Assembly (NCBI RefSeq): GCF_900078745.1 | Contig: NZ_FKII01000044.1 | Coordinates: 113,386-177,385, forward strand | Direction of reading: 5' to 3' | Origin: Candidatus Ichthyocystis sparus | Lineage (GTDB): Bacteria > Pseudomonadota > Gammaproteobacteria > Burkholderiales > 2013Ark19i | DNA length: 64,000 nucleotides | Shown here: positions 18,101 through 28,237 of the stretch, one piece after another | Numbering within the stretch: the first letter of the stretch is position 1 | Layout of the letters: each line of letters begins with the position of its first letter | The notes under the pieces: generated by a model | Databases searched by the model: none | Seen by the model: the letters and a program-made list of their open reading frames with translations, nothing else | Told to the model about the DNA's origin: nothing | Made by a program: the position numbers and the translations under genes

Positions 18101-19875
18101 CCTTCTAGGCTATTTACCGATATTCCAAGTTGATCTAATTGTTCATCGCTAACAGCGCTTGGCGATCCGGTAAGAATACACTGCGCCTTTTGCGTCTTGG
18201 GAAACGCAATCACATCCCGTATAGAATCCTCTCCACAAATCATGGCAGAAATTCTATCAAGTCCAAAAGCAATACCCCCGTGTGGAGGTGTCCCGTAACG
18301 AAGAACATTCAGAAAAAATCCGAACTTATCATTAGCTTCATCGGAACTGATCCCCAAGACACGAAATACTTTTTCTTGAATAGCAGGATTATGTATACGC
18401 ACTGACCCTCCGGCGATCTCTATCCCGTTAAGAACCAAATCATAGGCCTGAGACAAACATGAGTCTGGGTTATCAATATCATCTGCATTAATGGGAGCAG
18501 TAAAAGGATGATGCCTAGATAACACGTTACCTGAATCTCTATCTATTTCAAATAAGGGGAAATTAACCACCCACAGCGGATACCAACCATCATTAATTAA
18601 GCCTTTATCTTTAGATATTCGTACGCGCAAAGCCCCCAAGGCAGCGCAAACTATACTCTCATTATCAGCACCGAAAAATACCAGATCACCATCAACGACA
18701 CCCGAACGTTCAATTAGCGTTTTCAAAAACAAGTCACTTAAATTTTTAACAATCGGAGATTGAAGACCATCACGTGATCCGGTTTTCAAAAAGCGAGAGA
18801 CATCGTTAAATCTAATCCATGCGAGCCCCCTAGCACCGTACTGCATCACAAATTTGGTATAAGAATCAATTTCACCGCGACTTAGAAAAACTTCAGCTGG
18901 TACACGTAACGCAGCAACTCTACCTCTCTTGGAATTAGCTGCGCGTGAAAATACCTGAAAGTCCACATCCTTTGATACATCAGTCAGCTCAGTTAAAACT
19001 AGGGGAAGACGCAAATCCGGTTTATCTGTCCCATATTTGGACATAGCATATTTATAATCCATTGTAGGAATAGGTCCGGGAAGATCAATTCCCACCGATT
19101 TAAAAACTTCAAGCAAACAACACTCCATCAACTTCATTATTTCTTCCTGAGAAGAAAAAGACATCTCGACATCTATTTGAGTAAACTCTGGCTGACGATC
19201 GGCACGCAAATCCTCATCTCGAAAACATCGAGCTACCTGATAATAACGATCAAAGCCTGCCACCATAATCATCTGTTTAAACAGCTGTGGTGACTGAGGT
19301 AAAGCAAAAAATTCCCCGGCATGAACTCTAGAGGGTACCAAATAGTCACGAGCCCCTTCGGGGGTTGATCTGGTTAACAAAGGAGTTTCAATTTCAATAA
19401 AACCTCGATGATCAAAAAAGTGTCTAAAAGCACGTGTAACTAGGTAACGTGTAAACAAATTTCTCTGCATATCGGGACGACGAAGATCCAATACCCGGTA
19501 GCTCAAACGAACTACATCTGATATTTGATCATCAAAATGAAATGGTGGTGTCAAGGAGGAATTGATTATTTCCAAACTGGAGGCATGCACCTCTATTTCA
19601 CCAGTTGAGAGCTGATCATTCACCGTTTCTGGGGTTCTACGAACAACAGCACCCAAAATACGTACAACGAATTCGCTACGCAAATCGTTTGCTCGCCTGA
19701 ACATATCAGCATCCTGCGGATGAAACACGACCTGAACTAAACCTTCACGGTCCCTCAAGGAAACAAATAGAACTCCCCCGTGGTCTCTAACACTATGTAC
19801 CCACCCACACAAAGAAACATCCGTACCAACATTATCTAAAGACAAAACACCACAATAATGAGACCGCACTAACAT
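18085..19875 (-). CDS. aspS: AspS, aspartyl-tRNA synthetase
   Basis: A class II synthetase charging tRNA-Asp, and possibly tRNA-Asn in the non-discriminating type. The N-terminal OB-fold anticodon domain (GWVHSVRDHGGVLFVSLRDR), motif 2 (FRDEDLRADRQPEFTQID), the bacterial GAD insertion and motif 3 (GIAFGLDRI) are present; 596 residues is the usual bacterial length. ATG at 19875. The FmdB-DUF502-aspS order is common in betaproteobacteria. Confidence 0.96.
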   Translation of the reverse strand: MLVRSHYCGVLSLDNVGTDVSLCGWVHSVRDHGGVLFVSLRDREGLVQVVFHPQDADMFRRANDLRSEFVVRILGAVVRRTPETVNDQLSTGEIEVHASSLEIINSSLTPPFHFDDQISDVVRLSYRVLDLRRPDMQRNLFTRYLVTRAFRHFFDHRGFIEIETPLLTRSTPEGARDYLVPSRVHAGEFFALPQSPQLFKQMIMVAGFDRYYQVARCFRDEDLRADRQPEFTQIDVEMSFSSQEEIMKLMECCLLEVFKSVGIDLPGPIPTMDYKYAMSKYGTDKPDLRLPLVLTELTDVSKDVDFQVFSRAANSKRGRVAALRVPAEVFLSRGEIDSYTKFVMQYGARGLAWIRFNDVSRFLKTGSRDGLQSPIVKNLSDLFLKTLIERSGVVDGDLVFFGADNESIVCAALGALRVRISKDKGLINDGWYPLWVVNFPLFEIDRDSGNVLSRHHPFTAPINADDIDNPDSCLSQAYDLVLNGIEIAGGSVRIHNPAIQEKVFRVLGISSDEANDKFGFFLNVLRYGTPPHGGIAFGLDRISAMICGEDSIRDVIAFPKTQKAQCILTGSPSAVSDEQLDQLGISVNSLEGQFVV

Positions 19876-19903
19876 CTCCTAAAAGGAAAAACCATTAAAT
19901 CAA

Positions 19904-20515
19904 CTAATCGTTCTCATTAGTTTCAGGATTGACAGAACCCATTGATATGACATGTTTAAGCGCTTGTTCCACACTCAAAGGTAAAAATACAACCGAAGAA
20001 GAGGGAACAATCACCATATATCCAGACGTTGGATTTGGGGTGGTTGGAACAAATACGTTTAGATATCCCAATTCCACATTATTCAGAGAACTTGTAACGA
20101 GAGAAGAGGATTTACCAGTTACAAAGGCAATTGACTTACTTCCCAAAAAATCTACTAACACAACCTGACCAAAGTTAGTACTAGAATCAAGAAGCAAAGT
20201 ATCACTAACCTGTTTCACACTTACGTAAATACGATTAACTATAGGAATCTTGCAAATAATAAGTTCCCCAAGTTCAACAAGGCGGCGCCCAACATAGTTT
20301 GAGGCAATAAGACCAGTAACAAACACTATGGCTATGCTGAAAAAAAAACCTATCCCGGCAATTTTGGAACCCAAAATATTCGAAGGTTGCCAAGACGATG
20401 GCAGATAGGAAATAAACCCGTCTAAGGTCATAACAACAAGCTTAACTATCCAGATGGTAATAATTACGGGCGCCCAAACCAACAAGCCGGTAAAAAAAAC
20501 CTTTTTCAGCTTCAT
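19904..20515 (-). CDS. DUF502 family membrane protein
   Basis: A 203-residue inner-membrane protein of the DUF502 family, function unknown. Two predicted membrane helices (about 8-30 and 50-73) are followed by a soluble domain with the conserved PIVNRIYVSVKQV and VFVPTTPNPTSGYM segments. It lies between FmdB and aspS, as in many betaproteobacteria. ATG at 20515; the gap of 28 bases to aspS suggests cotranscription. Confidence 0.9.
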   Translation of the reverse strand: MKLKKVFFTGLLVWAPVIITIWIVKLVVMTLDGFISYLPSSWQPSNILGSKIAGIGFFFSIAIVFVTGLIASNYVGRRLVELGELIICKIPIVNRIYVSVKQVSDTLLLDSSTNFGQVVLVDFLGSKSIAFVTGKSSSLVTSSLNNVELGYLNVFVPTTPNPTSGYMVIVPSSSVVFLPLSVEQALKHVISMGSVNPETNEND

Positions 20516-20556
20516 AAGTGTATCCTGCAGTATTATTATTTCGCCACTAAAAATTA

Positions 20557-20877
20557 CTAACCTTCTGAGCCCGAGTTACTACTTGCACTGGCAACTGTAG
20601 GCTCGGCAGCACCAGCAGTGTTAACTTGCTTATCAGAGTCAATTTTCTTAACCACATCCCCACCTTGGGGAGAAGATGTACCCTCAACTACGCTGGAAGA
20701 CTTAAAATCAGTAGCATACCAACCAGAACCTTTTAACTTAAACGATGGAGCAGAAACGAGGCGACAATAATCATTGGAAAGACACGAAGGACACTTTACA
20801 AAGTGTGGGTCAGACATTTTCTGCCAGTGGCTGCTCTTGTAACCACAATTTCGACAACAGTATGAATAAGTAGGCAT
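20557..20877 (-). CDS. FmdB-type putative zinc-ribbon protein
   Basis: A 106-residue protein with an N-terminal FmdB/CxxC zinc ribbon: MPTYSYCCRNCGY, then CPSCLSNDYCR about 25 residues later, then GSGWYATDF, and a low-complexity Ser/Ala/Gly tail. Role unknown; small regulatory proteins of this family often sit upstream of DUF502-aspS. The frame is open far upstream, but the family always begins MPxYxYxC, so I start at the ATG at 20877. Confidence 0.88.
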   Translation of the reverse strand: MPTYSYCCRNCGYKSSHWQKMSDPHFVKCPSCLSNDYCRLVSAPSFKLKGSGWYATDFKSSSVVEGTSSPQGGDVVKKIDSDKQVNTAGAAEPTVASASSNSGSEG

Positions 20878-20930
20878 TACGGCGTACCAAGTAATTAAAA
20901 CACCTCCATAGATTACAACAGCCAACTCAT

Positions 20931-21824
20931 TCAGTGAATATGGAGAATGTACGGATAGAAGTATTGTTTGTCTACAAAAAATATTGCAATCCACCCCATA
21001 AAAGCCAAGTATGGGCCAAACGGAATCTGCCAATGTAGGAATTTACCTTCTGTTTTAGAGCATCCTGGTTTATACGACAATAAGAAACATATAAATGAGA
21101 TTAAAAGAGCTTCTATACATGCGCCAAAAACAACAAATGGAATAGATTTCCAGCCTAACCACGCCCCCAAAGCACACATAAGTTTAAAGTCACCAAAGCC
21201 AAAACCATGCTTCTTGGTTAACCAAAAAAAAATCCAATAGACCGACCACAAACAATAGTACCCAACAATTGATCCCCAAACAGAATCATGCAATGGAACA
21301 AAAACTGAGAAGCTATTTACAAGCAGGCCCATCATTAGCAACGGCCAGGTTATCTCATCTGGTAAAAGTTGGGTGTCAAAGTCTATCAATGCAGCAATTA
21401 GTAGGTAGAACCCCAAAACAGCAGAACATAAAAACTTAACTGTTGGACCAAAGCGAAAAAATGCCAAAAACATCAACAAAGCGCCAGATAGCTCAACTAT
21501 GGGATAACGCCTAGATATGGGCTGTTTGCAAAAGAAACAACGCCCACTTAGATATATGTAGCTTAGTACCGGGACATTCTGCCACCAACTAATTTGGTGC
21601 AAACAGTTGGGACAGCAAGAGCGAGAAAACAAACTCCAATCACAAGGTTCCTCACTCTTGACACTATCAAGCTTCAGTATGGAACAGGCCTCCTCGCGCC
21701 AGCCTGCCATCAGCAGTTTAGGTAACCTATATACTACTGCGTTGGTCAGACTACCAAAAATCAATCCCCCAACAACCACCAATACCCAAAATACTTCTAT
21801 GTTGCCATGAAAATAATCAACCAT
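20931..21824 (-). CDS. pilD: PilD, prepilin peptidase/N-methyltransferase
   Basis: PilD cleaves the leader of type IV prepilins and methylates the new N terminus at the inner membrane. The cytoplasmic zinc-binding loop has CPNC and CFFC, and the two catalytic aspartates lie in ALIDFDTQLLPD and GFGDFKL. About eight membrane helices; 297 residues is normal. ATG at 21824 is 2 bases after the pilC stop, so pilBCD form one unit. coaE and zapD, which often follow pilD, are not here. Confidence 0.95.
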   Translation of the reverse strand: MVDYFHGNIEVFWVLVVVGGLIFGSLTNAVVYRLPKLLMAGWREEACSILKLDSVKSEEPCDWSLFSRSCCPNCLHQISWWQNVPVLSYIYLSGRCFFCKQPISRRYPIVELSGALLMFLAFFRFGPTVKFLCSAVLGFYLLIAALIDFDTQLLPDEITWPLLMMGLLVNSFSVFVPLHDSVWGSIVGYYCLWSVYWIFFWLTKKHGFGFGDFKLMCALGAWLGWKSIPFVVFGACIEALLISFICFLLSYKPGCSKTEGKFLHWQIPFGPYLAFMGWIAIFFVDKQYFYPYILHIH

Positions 21825-21826
21825 CT

Positions 21827-23047
21827 TTAACCAACGGCCGCTCCCATCTTAAATATCGGCATGTACATAGCTGAAATGATAAAGGCCACAGTACCTCCTA
21901 ATACAAAGATAATAATCGGCTCTAGCAGAGAAGAAAGGTTCTTGACCATAACATCTACCTCATCTTCGTACATTTCAGCAACCTTTGAAAGCATCTCTTC
22001 CAACCGCCCTGACTCTTCTCCAATGGAAACAAACTGCATCATCAACTCTGGAAATACAGAACACGTTCTCATAGCAACACTCAAAGAGACACCCGAATGA
22101 ACTTGTCTTATGAGATCAGCAGTATCATCATAAACTACGATATTGTCAGCAGAACGAGCGCTAAAATCAAGAGCATCCACCAAAGGCATACCTGCTTTAG
22201 TCATAGTAACCATGGTACGCAGCCACCTGGACAATACTGCCAATGTGATTATCTTACCAATAACAGGTACCTTGGCAATCTTTTTTTGGAAAAATCTCTG
22301 TAATAACAAGCTGCTACGGTATGTCCTTATAGTAAAAAAAATAAGACCAGCTAGTCCCACGGCCAGCTTAACCCCGTGTTTAATAATAAAATTAGAGGCA
22401 TTAACAAGTATCTGCGTAAGCGCTGGGAGCTCTGCTCCCATATTTTCAAATATGTTCTGAAAAGATGGAATAACCCATACCATCATGACTATAATGACTA
22501 TGATAGCTATACCAATAACAGATAAAGGATAGATTAAGGCTGTTTTCACTTGTGACTTCAACTTTGCAGATTTCTCAAGGTACACCGACAGCCTAGATAA
22601 CATTTTCTCCAACATACCAGACTGTTCGCCTGCAGCCACCATGCTAATAAAAAGTTCATCAAATACATGCGGGGCATCGGAAAGGGCCTTGGCAAAACTT
22701 GAACCCTTCCTAACTTCCTGTGACAAATTATTAATAATATTTGCCATAGCTGCCTTTCTCTGGGAGCTGGCAATCATGTTTAGACTCTGCAATAAAGGAA
22801 CCCCTGCTCTAAGCATAGTTGACAATTGGCCAGAAAAGGAAATTATGTCTTTTTGCTTTATTCGACCAGAGAAGCTCCTCTCACTGACCAACTTTACAGA
22901 GGTAACAAAGTAACCTTGCTTCTTCAGGTTCTCGATAGCATCACTTCGGGATTTGCTTCTTAACTGTCCAGAAACATACTCTCCCGTCTTATCTTTAGCC
23001 TTCCAAGAGAAAAGAAAGCTCTTACCAGACTTACTAGTGTCAGCCAT
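21827..23047 (-). CDS. pilC: PilC, type IV pilus inner-membrane platform protein
   Basis: The platform protein works with PilB to assemble pilin. Two GspF/PilC repeats of cytoplasmic helical domain plus membrane helices are visible, each with a conserved FSxQLSTMLRAGVPL-like or MRTCSVFPELMMQFVSIGEESG-like segment, and a C-terminal helix. The ATG at 23047 is chosen over the ATG at 23053 because a GGTGG Shine-Dalgarno is correctly spaced for it. It lies between pilB and pilD. Confidence 0.95.
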   Translation of the reverse strand: MADTSKSGKSFLFSWKAKDKTGEYVSGQLRSKSRSDAIENLKKQGYFVTSVKLVSERSFSGRIKQKDIISFSGQLSTMLRAGVPLLQSLNMIASSQRKAAMANIINNLSQEVRKGSSFAKALSDAPHVFDELFISMVAAGEQSGMLEKMLSRLSVYLEKSAKLKSQVKTALIYPLSVIGIAIIVIIVMMVWVIPSFQNIFENMGAELPALTQILVNASNFIIKHGVKLAVGLAGLIFFTIRTYRSSLLLQRFFQKKIAKVPVIGKIITLAVLSRWLRTMVTMTKAGMPLVDALDFSARSADNIVVYDDTADLIRQVHSGVSLSVAMRTCSVFPELMMQFVSIGEESGRLEEMLSKVAEMYEDEVDVMVKNLSSLLEPIIIFVLGGTVAFIISAMYMPIFKMGAAVG

Positions 23048-23083
23048 ATACATCCACCCTAATAATTTTTAGTGCCTTCATTT

Positions 23084-24787
23084 TTAGGCGTTTGTGGAGC
23101 TCAAAATCTCCTCCAGTGATGTTTCACCACGAGAAACCTTAAGCAGGCCTGAACGACGCAAATCATTTATTCCATCCAATTTTGCTTGCCCAGCAATCTC
23201 GGAAGTACCTCCGCCCTTTAAGATAATTTCCTCTATAGCGGGAGAAACAGGCATGACTTGATATACACCAGTTCTTCCCTTATACCCAGAGCCAGTGCAT
23301 TTGTCACATCCCTTCGGTTGATATACCTGCAACCCATCAAGTTCTGACTCCAAAAAACCTGCATTTAACAAAACTTCCTTAGGAATATCAACAATATCCT
23401 TACAAAATTCACAAAGTTTCCTCACAAGCCTCTGTGCAGTAATCAAATGAACTGTGGAAGCGATATTGTACGTAGGTATTCCTATATTAATAAGGCGCGT
23501 AAGAGTACTTGGTGCATCGTTAGTATGTAGCGTAGATAAAACCAAGTGCCCAGTTTGAGCTGCTTTAATAGCCACCTCAGCCGTTTCTATATCACGAATC
23601 TCACCAACCATGATTATATCGGGATCTTGTCGCAAAAATGACTTCAAAGCCGAGGCGAATGTCAACCCAATCTTATTGTCTACATTTACCTGATTAACGC
23701 CTCTTAAATTAATTTCTGCCGGATCCTCTGCAGTTGAAATATTTACATCATCAGTATTAAGAATATTAAGACATGTATATAAGGATACCGTCTTACCACT
23801 TCCCGTAGGACCTGTAACCAAAACCATGCCATAAGGACGATGAATAGCCTCCAACAATATATCCCTTTGAGGTGGCTCATACCCTAAGGCATCAATACCT
23901 AAAGAAGCATTTGACGAATCAAGAATACGAATTACTATCTTTTCACCATGCAAAGTAGGCAATATGCTTATCCGCATGTCAACTTCTTTAGAATCACCCA
24001 AGACTATCCTAGAGCGCCCATCCTGTGGCAAGCGCTTCTCAGAAATATCCAATCTAGAAATGACCTTTATCCTAGAAGAAATAGAATCCTTTACAGCGAA
24101 AGGGGGAGTAGCAACTTCCTTCAACACCCCATCTCTACGAAAACGAACCCGATAGAACTCCTTGTAAGGTTCAAAGTGAATATCAGACGCTCCCTGTGAA
24201 ATAGCATTCGTAATAACTTTTTGAATAAACCGTACTACTGGAGCCTCGTCAACATCAACAGACACAGATGATGTCGCATTATTATTTGACGAATCTTGAG
24301 CACCTGATACCTGAGAAAGCAGATCAATGGCCTCTTGGCTAGAAACAGCAGTACCACGATTGCTAGCACAAAGTGAGAAAAAATCTTGCAATTTCCAATA
24401 CTCAACTACCACTATGTAAATCCTATAGGTAGTCTGAAAAGCAACATCCTTTATAAATTGATAGTCTGTAGGGTCATACACTGCTAACAACAATTGACCA
24501 TCACGAACAACTAGCGGAAAGCATTTATTCTGGTCCTTAAAACAATTCATCTCTAGCAAATCATTTGAAATTTTCTCTCTGTTAAAGCTACTAATATCAA
24601 AAAGTGGATACCCTAGGCTTGACAGAAACGATGCAACTTGAGAAGAAATATCTGCATTAGACACCACAACCTGATGAATAAAAGTATTACCTTCTTTTTC
24701 AGCATTTTTTGTAGCCTCAATGGCATCGGACTTACTAATAATTTTTTTATTTATAAAGCTCTTAGCTAACCCAGACAATCTTTCCAT
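23084..24787 (-). CDS. pilB: PilB, type IV pilus assembly ATPase
   Basis: The hexameric cytoplasmic ATPase that powers pilus extension. It has the N-terminal MshEN/GspE-N domain, Walker A GPTGSGKT, the Asp box, Walker B MVGEIRDIETAE, a His box around GHLVLSTLHTN and a tetracysteine zinc motif (CEFC ... CDKC). 567 residues is normal. Adjacent pilC and pilD support pilus assembly rather than general secretion. No pilin, pilT or secretin gene is in the window. Confidence 0.95.
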   Translation of the reverse strand: MERLSGLAKSFINKKIISKSDAIEATKNAEKEGNTFIHQVVVSNADISSQVASFLSSLGYPLFDISSFNREKISNDLLEMNCFKDQNKCFPLVVRDGQLLLAVYDPTDYQFIKDVAFQTTYRIYIVVVEYWKLQDFFSLCASNRGTAVSSQEAIDLLSQVSGAQDSSNNNATSSVSVDVDEAPVVRFIQKVITNAISQGASDIHFEPYKEFYRVRFRRDGVLKEVATPPFAVKDSISSRIKVISRLDISEKRLPQDGRSRIVLGDSKEVDMRISILPTLHGEKIVIRILDSSNASLGIDALGYEPPQRDILLEAIHRPYGMVLVTGPTGSGKTVSLYTCLNILNTDDVNISTAEDPAEINLRGVNQVNVDNKIGLTFASALKSFLRQDPDIIMVGEIRDIETAEVAIKAAQTGHLVLSTLHTNDAPSTLTRLINIGIPTYNIASTVHLITAQRLVRKLCEFCKDIVDIPKEVLLNAGFLESELDGLQVYQPKGCDKCTGSGYKGRTGVYQVMPVSPAIEEIILKGGGTSEIAGQAKLDGINDLRRSGLLKVSRGETSLEEILSSTNA

Positions 24788-24808
24788 GGATCACCGTTCC
24801 ACAAATAT

Positions 24809-26122
24809 TTATGTCACTGAACATCTTTTTTTATCGTCACTAATTAGTCTTAACCTTGCCAATCTAACGTATTTATCAGATACCTGAATCGTCTCAACAA
24901 CAACATCGCCAATCCTGATGGAGACATCACCCTCAGGTAAATCCTTCAACTGTGAAAGAATCCACCCATTCAAGGTTTTTGCACCATCCAATGGAAAAGA
25001 TAATAACAATCGCCGATTCAACTCCCTCAAACGAACAGCACCGTCCACGATAACAGAATTATCTTTACCCCATGTAACTGGCTGACCCAACGGCATGGGA
25101 TTAGCACTAAGTTTGCCCATAATTTCATCAACAATATCATCAGCGGTCAAGATTCCCAAGACTTCACCATACTCATCAACTACTATGGCAAAGCGTTCAT
25201 GAGTCTCAATAAAAAAACGCAATTGGTCCAAAGCTGAATTACTGCGAGGAACAAAACTTGCCCTTTGTGTGAGTTCTATTATTTTTTCATCCGTAACCGG
25301 CTCTCTTGGCCATAGACTCAAAATTCTCTTAACTGGCAATACACCTATAATCTCTTGATAGTTACCTCTGTACACCGGAAGACGGGAATGAAGGGCTGTG
25401 GTTACCTTCTTCATTATGGTTTCTATGGGCTGAGAAATATCAATATCTTCAATATTACGGCGAGCAACCATTAAATCTTCTACTGTAACCTCACTCAAAG
25501 TCGCTAAATTAAGAAGCATGTCCCTATGTTCAGAAACAATAAGACTGGAATACTCCATTAAAAAAACCTTAAGTTCCCCTCCAACCTCTGTACCTCTAGT
25601 CTTTACGTGATTGTCAGAACTACCTTTAAAAAAAGTCAGTGCATCAAAAATTGCCAAGAAGGTTCTAGAAATAACCCTAGTGATATAAATAATTGGGAAA
25701 AATAATTGAAAGAACAAGAGGATAAAAAAACTAATTCTAACAGCAATGTAATTAGCGAACCTGTTACCGATAACCTTAGGTATAATTTCAGCAAAAACAA
25801 GTATTACAAAGGCAGAAAAAACTGTCGTCATACCCAGCACAAACTGTTTTTGTCCAAAAATAGCCAGGCTTATCTTAGCTACTATTGTTGCTACGGCTGC
25901 ATTGGCCAAATTGTTTCCAAGCAATATGGTTCCAAGCAAATAATCAACCTGCGATAACAACTTTATGGTACGAATGGCTCCTCTGTCTCCCCTCTCAGAC
26001 AGTGCTTCAAGGCGATAACGATTAACGGACATCATACTAGTTTCAGCCATGGAAAAAAAACCAGATATTATGAGCAGAGCGGCAAGAAAAACTATTTGAG
26101 CACCATAAGAGTCGGAAAGCAT
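24809..26122 (-). CDS. CNNM/CorC-type transporter-associated protein (HlyC/CorC family)
   Basis: A 437-residue inner-membrane protein with an N-terminal DUF21/CNNM domain (SGFFSMAETSMMSVNRYRL and about four helices), two CBS domains (about 205-330, including VDEYGEVLGILTADDI) and a C-terminal CorC_HlyC domain. Members are linked to Mg2+ or Co2+ efflux, not to haemolysis as the old name suggests. It is often next to pilB in betaproteobacteria. ATG at 26122. Confidence 0.92.
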   Translation of the reverse strand: MLSDSYGAQIVFLAALLIISGFFSMAETSMMSVNRYRLEALSERGDRGAIRTIKLLSQVDYLLGTILLGNNLANAAVATIVAKISLAIFGQKQFVLGMTTVFSAFVILVFAEIIPKVIGNRFANYIAVRISFFILLFFQLFFPIIYITRVISRTFLAIFDALTFFKGSSDNHVKTRGTEVGGELKVFLMEYSSLIVSEHRDMLLNLATLSEVTVEDLMVARRNIEDIDISQPIETIMKKVTTALHSRLPVYRGNYQEIIGVLPVKRILSLWPREPVTDEKIIELTQRASFVPRSNSALDQLRFFIETHERFAIVVDEYGEVLGILTADDIVDEIMGKLSANPMPLGQPVTWGKDNSVIVDGAVRLRELNRRLLLSFPLDGAKTLNGWILSQLKDLPEGDVSIRIGDVVVETIQVSDKYVRLARLRLISDDKKRCSVT

Positions 26123-26220
26123 ATTGCCTTTTTAGGTATATTTTGTAAGCACACAAATAAAAGACTTGGCAGTATAGCAAACTACAGCAGGAATATATAA
26201 TTCCTATCCAATACAGCAGG

Positions 26221-26579
26221 GAAAAGACAATCTATAAGCCGGGTTCTGTCTAGGACAACCATACATCTAGGATGGTTATTGCTAACCACCTCAAGCAACC
26301 TACCCACAAGCTCAGCGAGTAACCTCAGCGCCTGTCTATTTGGTCTTGCTCCAAGAGGGGTTTGCCTTGCCCTTGAATGTTACCACCAAGGCGGTGAGCT
26401 CTTACCCCACCATTTCACCCTTACCCCTAACCTAAAAAAGGTAAGAGGCGGTTTATTTTCTGTTGCACTTTCCGTCGTTTCACAACGCCCGGCCATTAGC
26501 CGGCTCTTTACTCTGTGGAGCCCGGACTTTCCTCCCTTAGTAAAAAACACCAAGAGCGGTTGCCCAACTGTCTTCTCCC
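26221..26579 (-). ncRNA. rnpB: RNase P RNA (A type)
   Basis: The catalytic RNA of RNase P, which matures tRNA 5' ends. On the minus strand the universal core GAGGAAAGTCCGGGCT, the internal CRIV-like segment AGGGTGAAATGG, ACAGA followed by ACCCGGCTTATAG near the 3' end, and P1 pairing between GAAGACA (5' end) and TGTCTTTTC (3' end) are all visible. The ~359-base length fits bacterial type A. Ends are set by P1 pairing and could move by a few bases. Confidence 0.95.
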
Positions 26580-26585
26580 AGTGCG

Positions 26586-26614
26586 AGTGTACCAAATGAT
26601 AGGATATATACCAA
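26586..26614 (-). promoter_or_regulatory. rnpB promoter
   Basis: Read on the minus strand, TTGGTA (26614-26609), a spacer of exactly 17 bases and TACACT (26591-26586) sit about 7 bases before the predicted RNA 5' end. The -35 hexamer covers the first base of the rmuC start codon, so the two divergent genes share this DNA. Confidence 0.65.
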
Positions 26615-27987
26615 TGAGAATAAACTCTCTTTTATGGACAAATTTTATGCTTGTTATCATCCTATCTCTTTCCTGTATCGCAATCTCGGTAGCAATAACT
26701 GTGCTATTCGGACAAAAAAAATTCTACAAAGAAGGATATGAATCTAGGAGCTTAGAAATATCAAATCTGAAGTCTAAAGTTGAAAGCATTCAAAAAGAGC
26801 TTTCATTTTGTAGAGAGCAAATTGTAAAACACACGTCTACCGAGCAGCAGTTACAATTAAAAAATGCCCAGCTAACTGCAGAGCTGGATTGCCAAAAAAA
26901 ACTATCAGAGGAAACTAAACTAGCACTATCTTCTACTAAACAATACTTACAAGATCACATGACTTTGGTAGCGCAATCTGTTATGAAAGAGTCGAGGCAA
27001 GAACTATCATCTGCTAATGAGAAAAATATTGTTGGCTATATAAATCCCTTGCAACAAAAAATAACTGCGCTCGAACAGTACATTAGTGAGGCATATCATA
27101 AGGAAAATAAGCAACGCTACGCACTACAGCAAGAAATTAATCGACTATTTGAGGCAACAATATCTGTAAGCAAGGATGCGCAAAACCTAGCTACAGCCCT
27201 GAAGGGAAATAATAAAGTACAGGGAAATTGGGGAGAAATGATTTTAGAAAACATTCTTACATCATCAGGACTTAGGAAGTCATACGAATATAAAACTCAA
27301 GTATCGCTAAAAAATGAAGAAAATGAGTATCTACGGCCAGACACTATAGTATACCTTCCCGATAACAAGCATATAGTAATAGACTCTAAGGTATCGCTAA
27401 TAAGTTATCAAAAATCACTTGAGGATGAGGATAATAGCTCTCATTTTATAAATCAACACGTGCAGTGTATAAAGCAACACATAAAAAATCTGTCGCAAAA
27501 ACATTACGACAAACTTAAGGAAGTGGAAACATTAAGTTTTGTAATATTGCTCATACCTATAGAGCCAGCTTTTATAGCAGCACTTACAAAAGAACCATCG
27601 CTTTTAGAAAATGCATCCCAAAAAAGAATAGCTCTTGCCAGTCCGTCCACTCTTATTCCTATTTTAAAAACTGTTAGCCTACTTTGGAAACACGAACAAC
27701 AAAATAAAAATGCCTTAGAAATTGCGCAACATGGAGCACAACTGTATGATAAATGTGTCAACTTTATAGAATCTGTAGATGAAATGGAACAAAAAATTCA
27801 ATCCCTATCTAAATGCCATGAAACTATGATGAACAGGTTATACAGGGGCAGAGGAAATTTGATATCTCATATAGAAAAAATGAAAAACATGGGAATAGAA
27901 CCACGTAAAAGTATGAATCAAAATCATATCAACCGTGCTCATGAGGACTGTATAGATGTTGCCTCAATAAATGAAAAAACAACTTAG
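26614..27987 (+). CDS. rmuC: RmuC family DNA recombination protein
   Basis: RmuC-family proteins limit recombination at inverted repeats; their biochemistry is poorly defined. One N-terminal membrane helix (about residues 8-30) is followed by a long coiled coil (~40-190) and the RmuC nuclease-like domain with GNWGEMILENIL, LRPDTIVYLPD and IVIDSKVSL. I start at the ATG at 26614 (AGGA 10 bases before); upstream in-frame codons run into the RNase P RNA gene. 457 residues is typical. Confidence 0.9.
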   Translation: MRINSLLWTNFMLVIILSLSCIAISVAITVLFGQKKFYKEGYESRSLEISNLKSKVESIQKELSFCREQIVKHTSTEQQLQLKNAQLTAELDCQKKLSEETKLALSSTKQYLQDHMTLVAQSVMKESRQELSSANEKNIVGYINPLQQKITALEQYISEAYHKENKQRYALQQEINRLFEATISVSKDAQNLATALKGNNKVQGNWGEMILENILTSSGLRKSYEYKTQVSLKNEENEYLRPDTIVYLPDNKHIVIDSKVSLISYQKSLEDEDNSSHFINQHVQCIKQHIKNLSQKHYDKLKEVETLSFVILLIPIEPAFIAALTKEPSLLENASQKRIALASPSTLIPILKTVSLLWKHEQQNKNALEIAQHGAQLYDKCVNFIESVDEMEQKIQSLSKCHETMMNRLYRGRGNLISHIEKMKNMGIEPRKSMNQNHINRAHEDCIDVASINEKTT

Positions 27988-28237
27988 GCCCAAAACATAT
28001 CATTGCACATGTCTGTGGTCTTATTTTAGCGATAACATCTCTATCAGACCCTACTTTTACAACAAATCTAGGCGACAATAATAATTTGGGCAACAATATA
28101 GCTCTGGTGACAGTGGTAACTCAACAAACCGGAAAACACAACCCCAGCACACAATGTAACTAAGAATATTATTGATATCTTGTTATAATGAAAGAAATTT
28201 CTACTCTATCCCCACCCAACAAAACGTGGTATAAAAA

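Noticed and set aside
26279..26599. Protein-coding frames over the RNase P RNA
   Set aside because: The conserved RNA core and P1 pairing explain this DNA; the frames are accidental.
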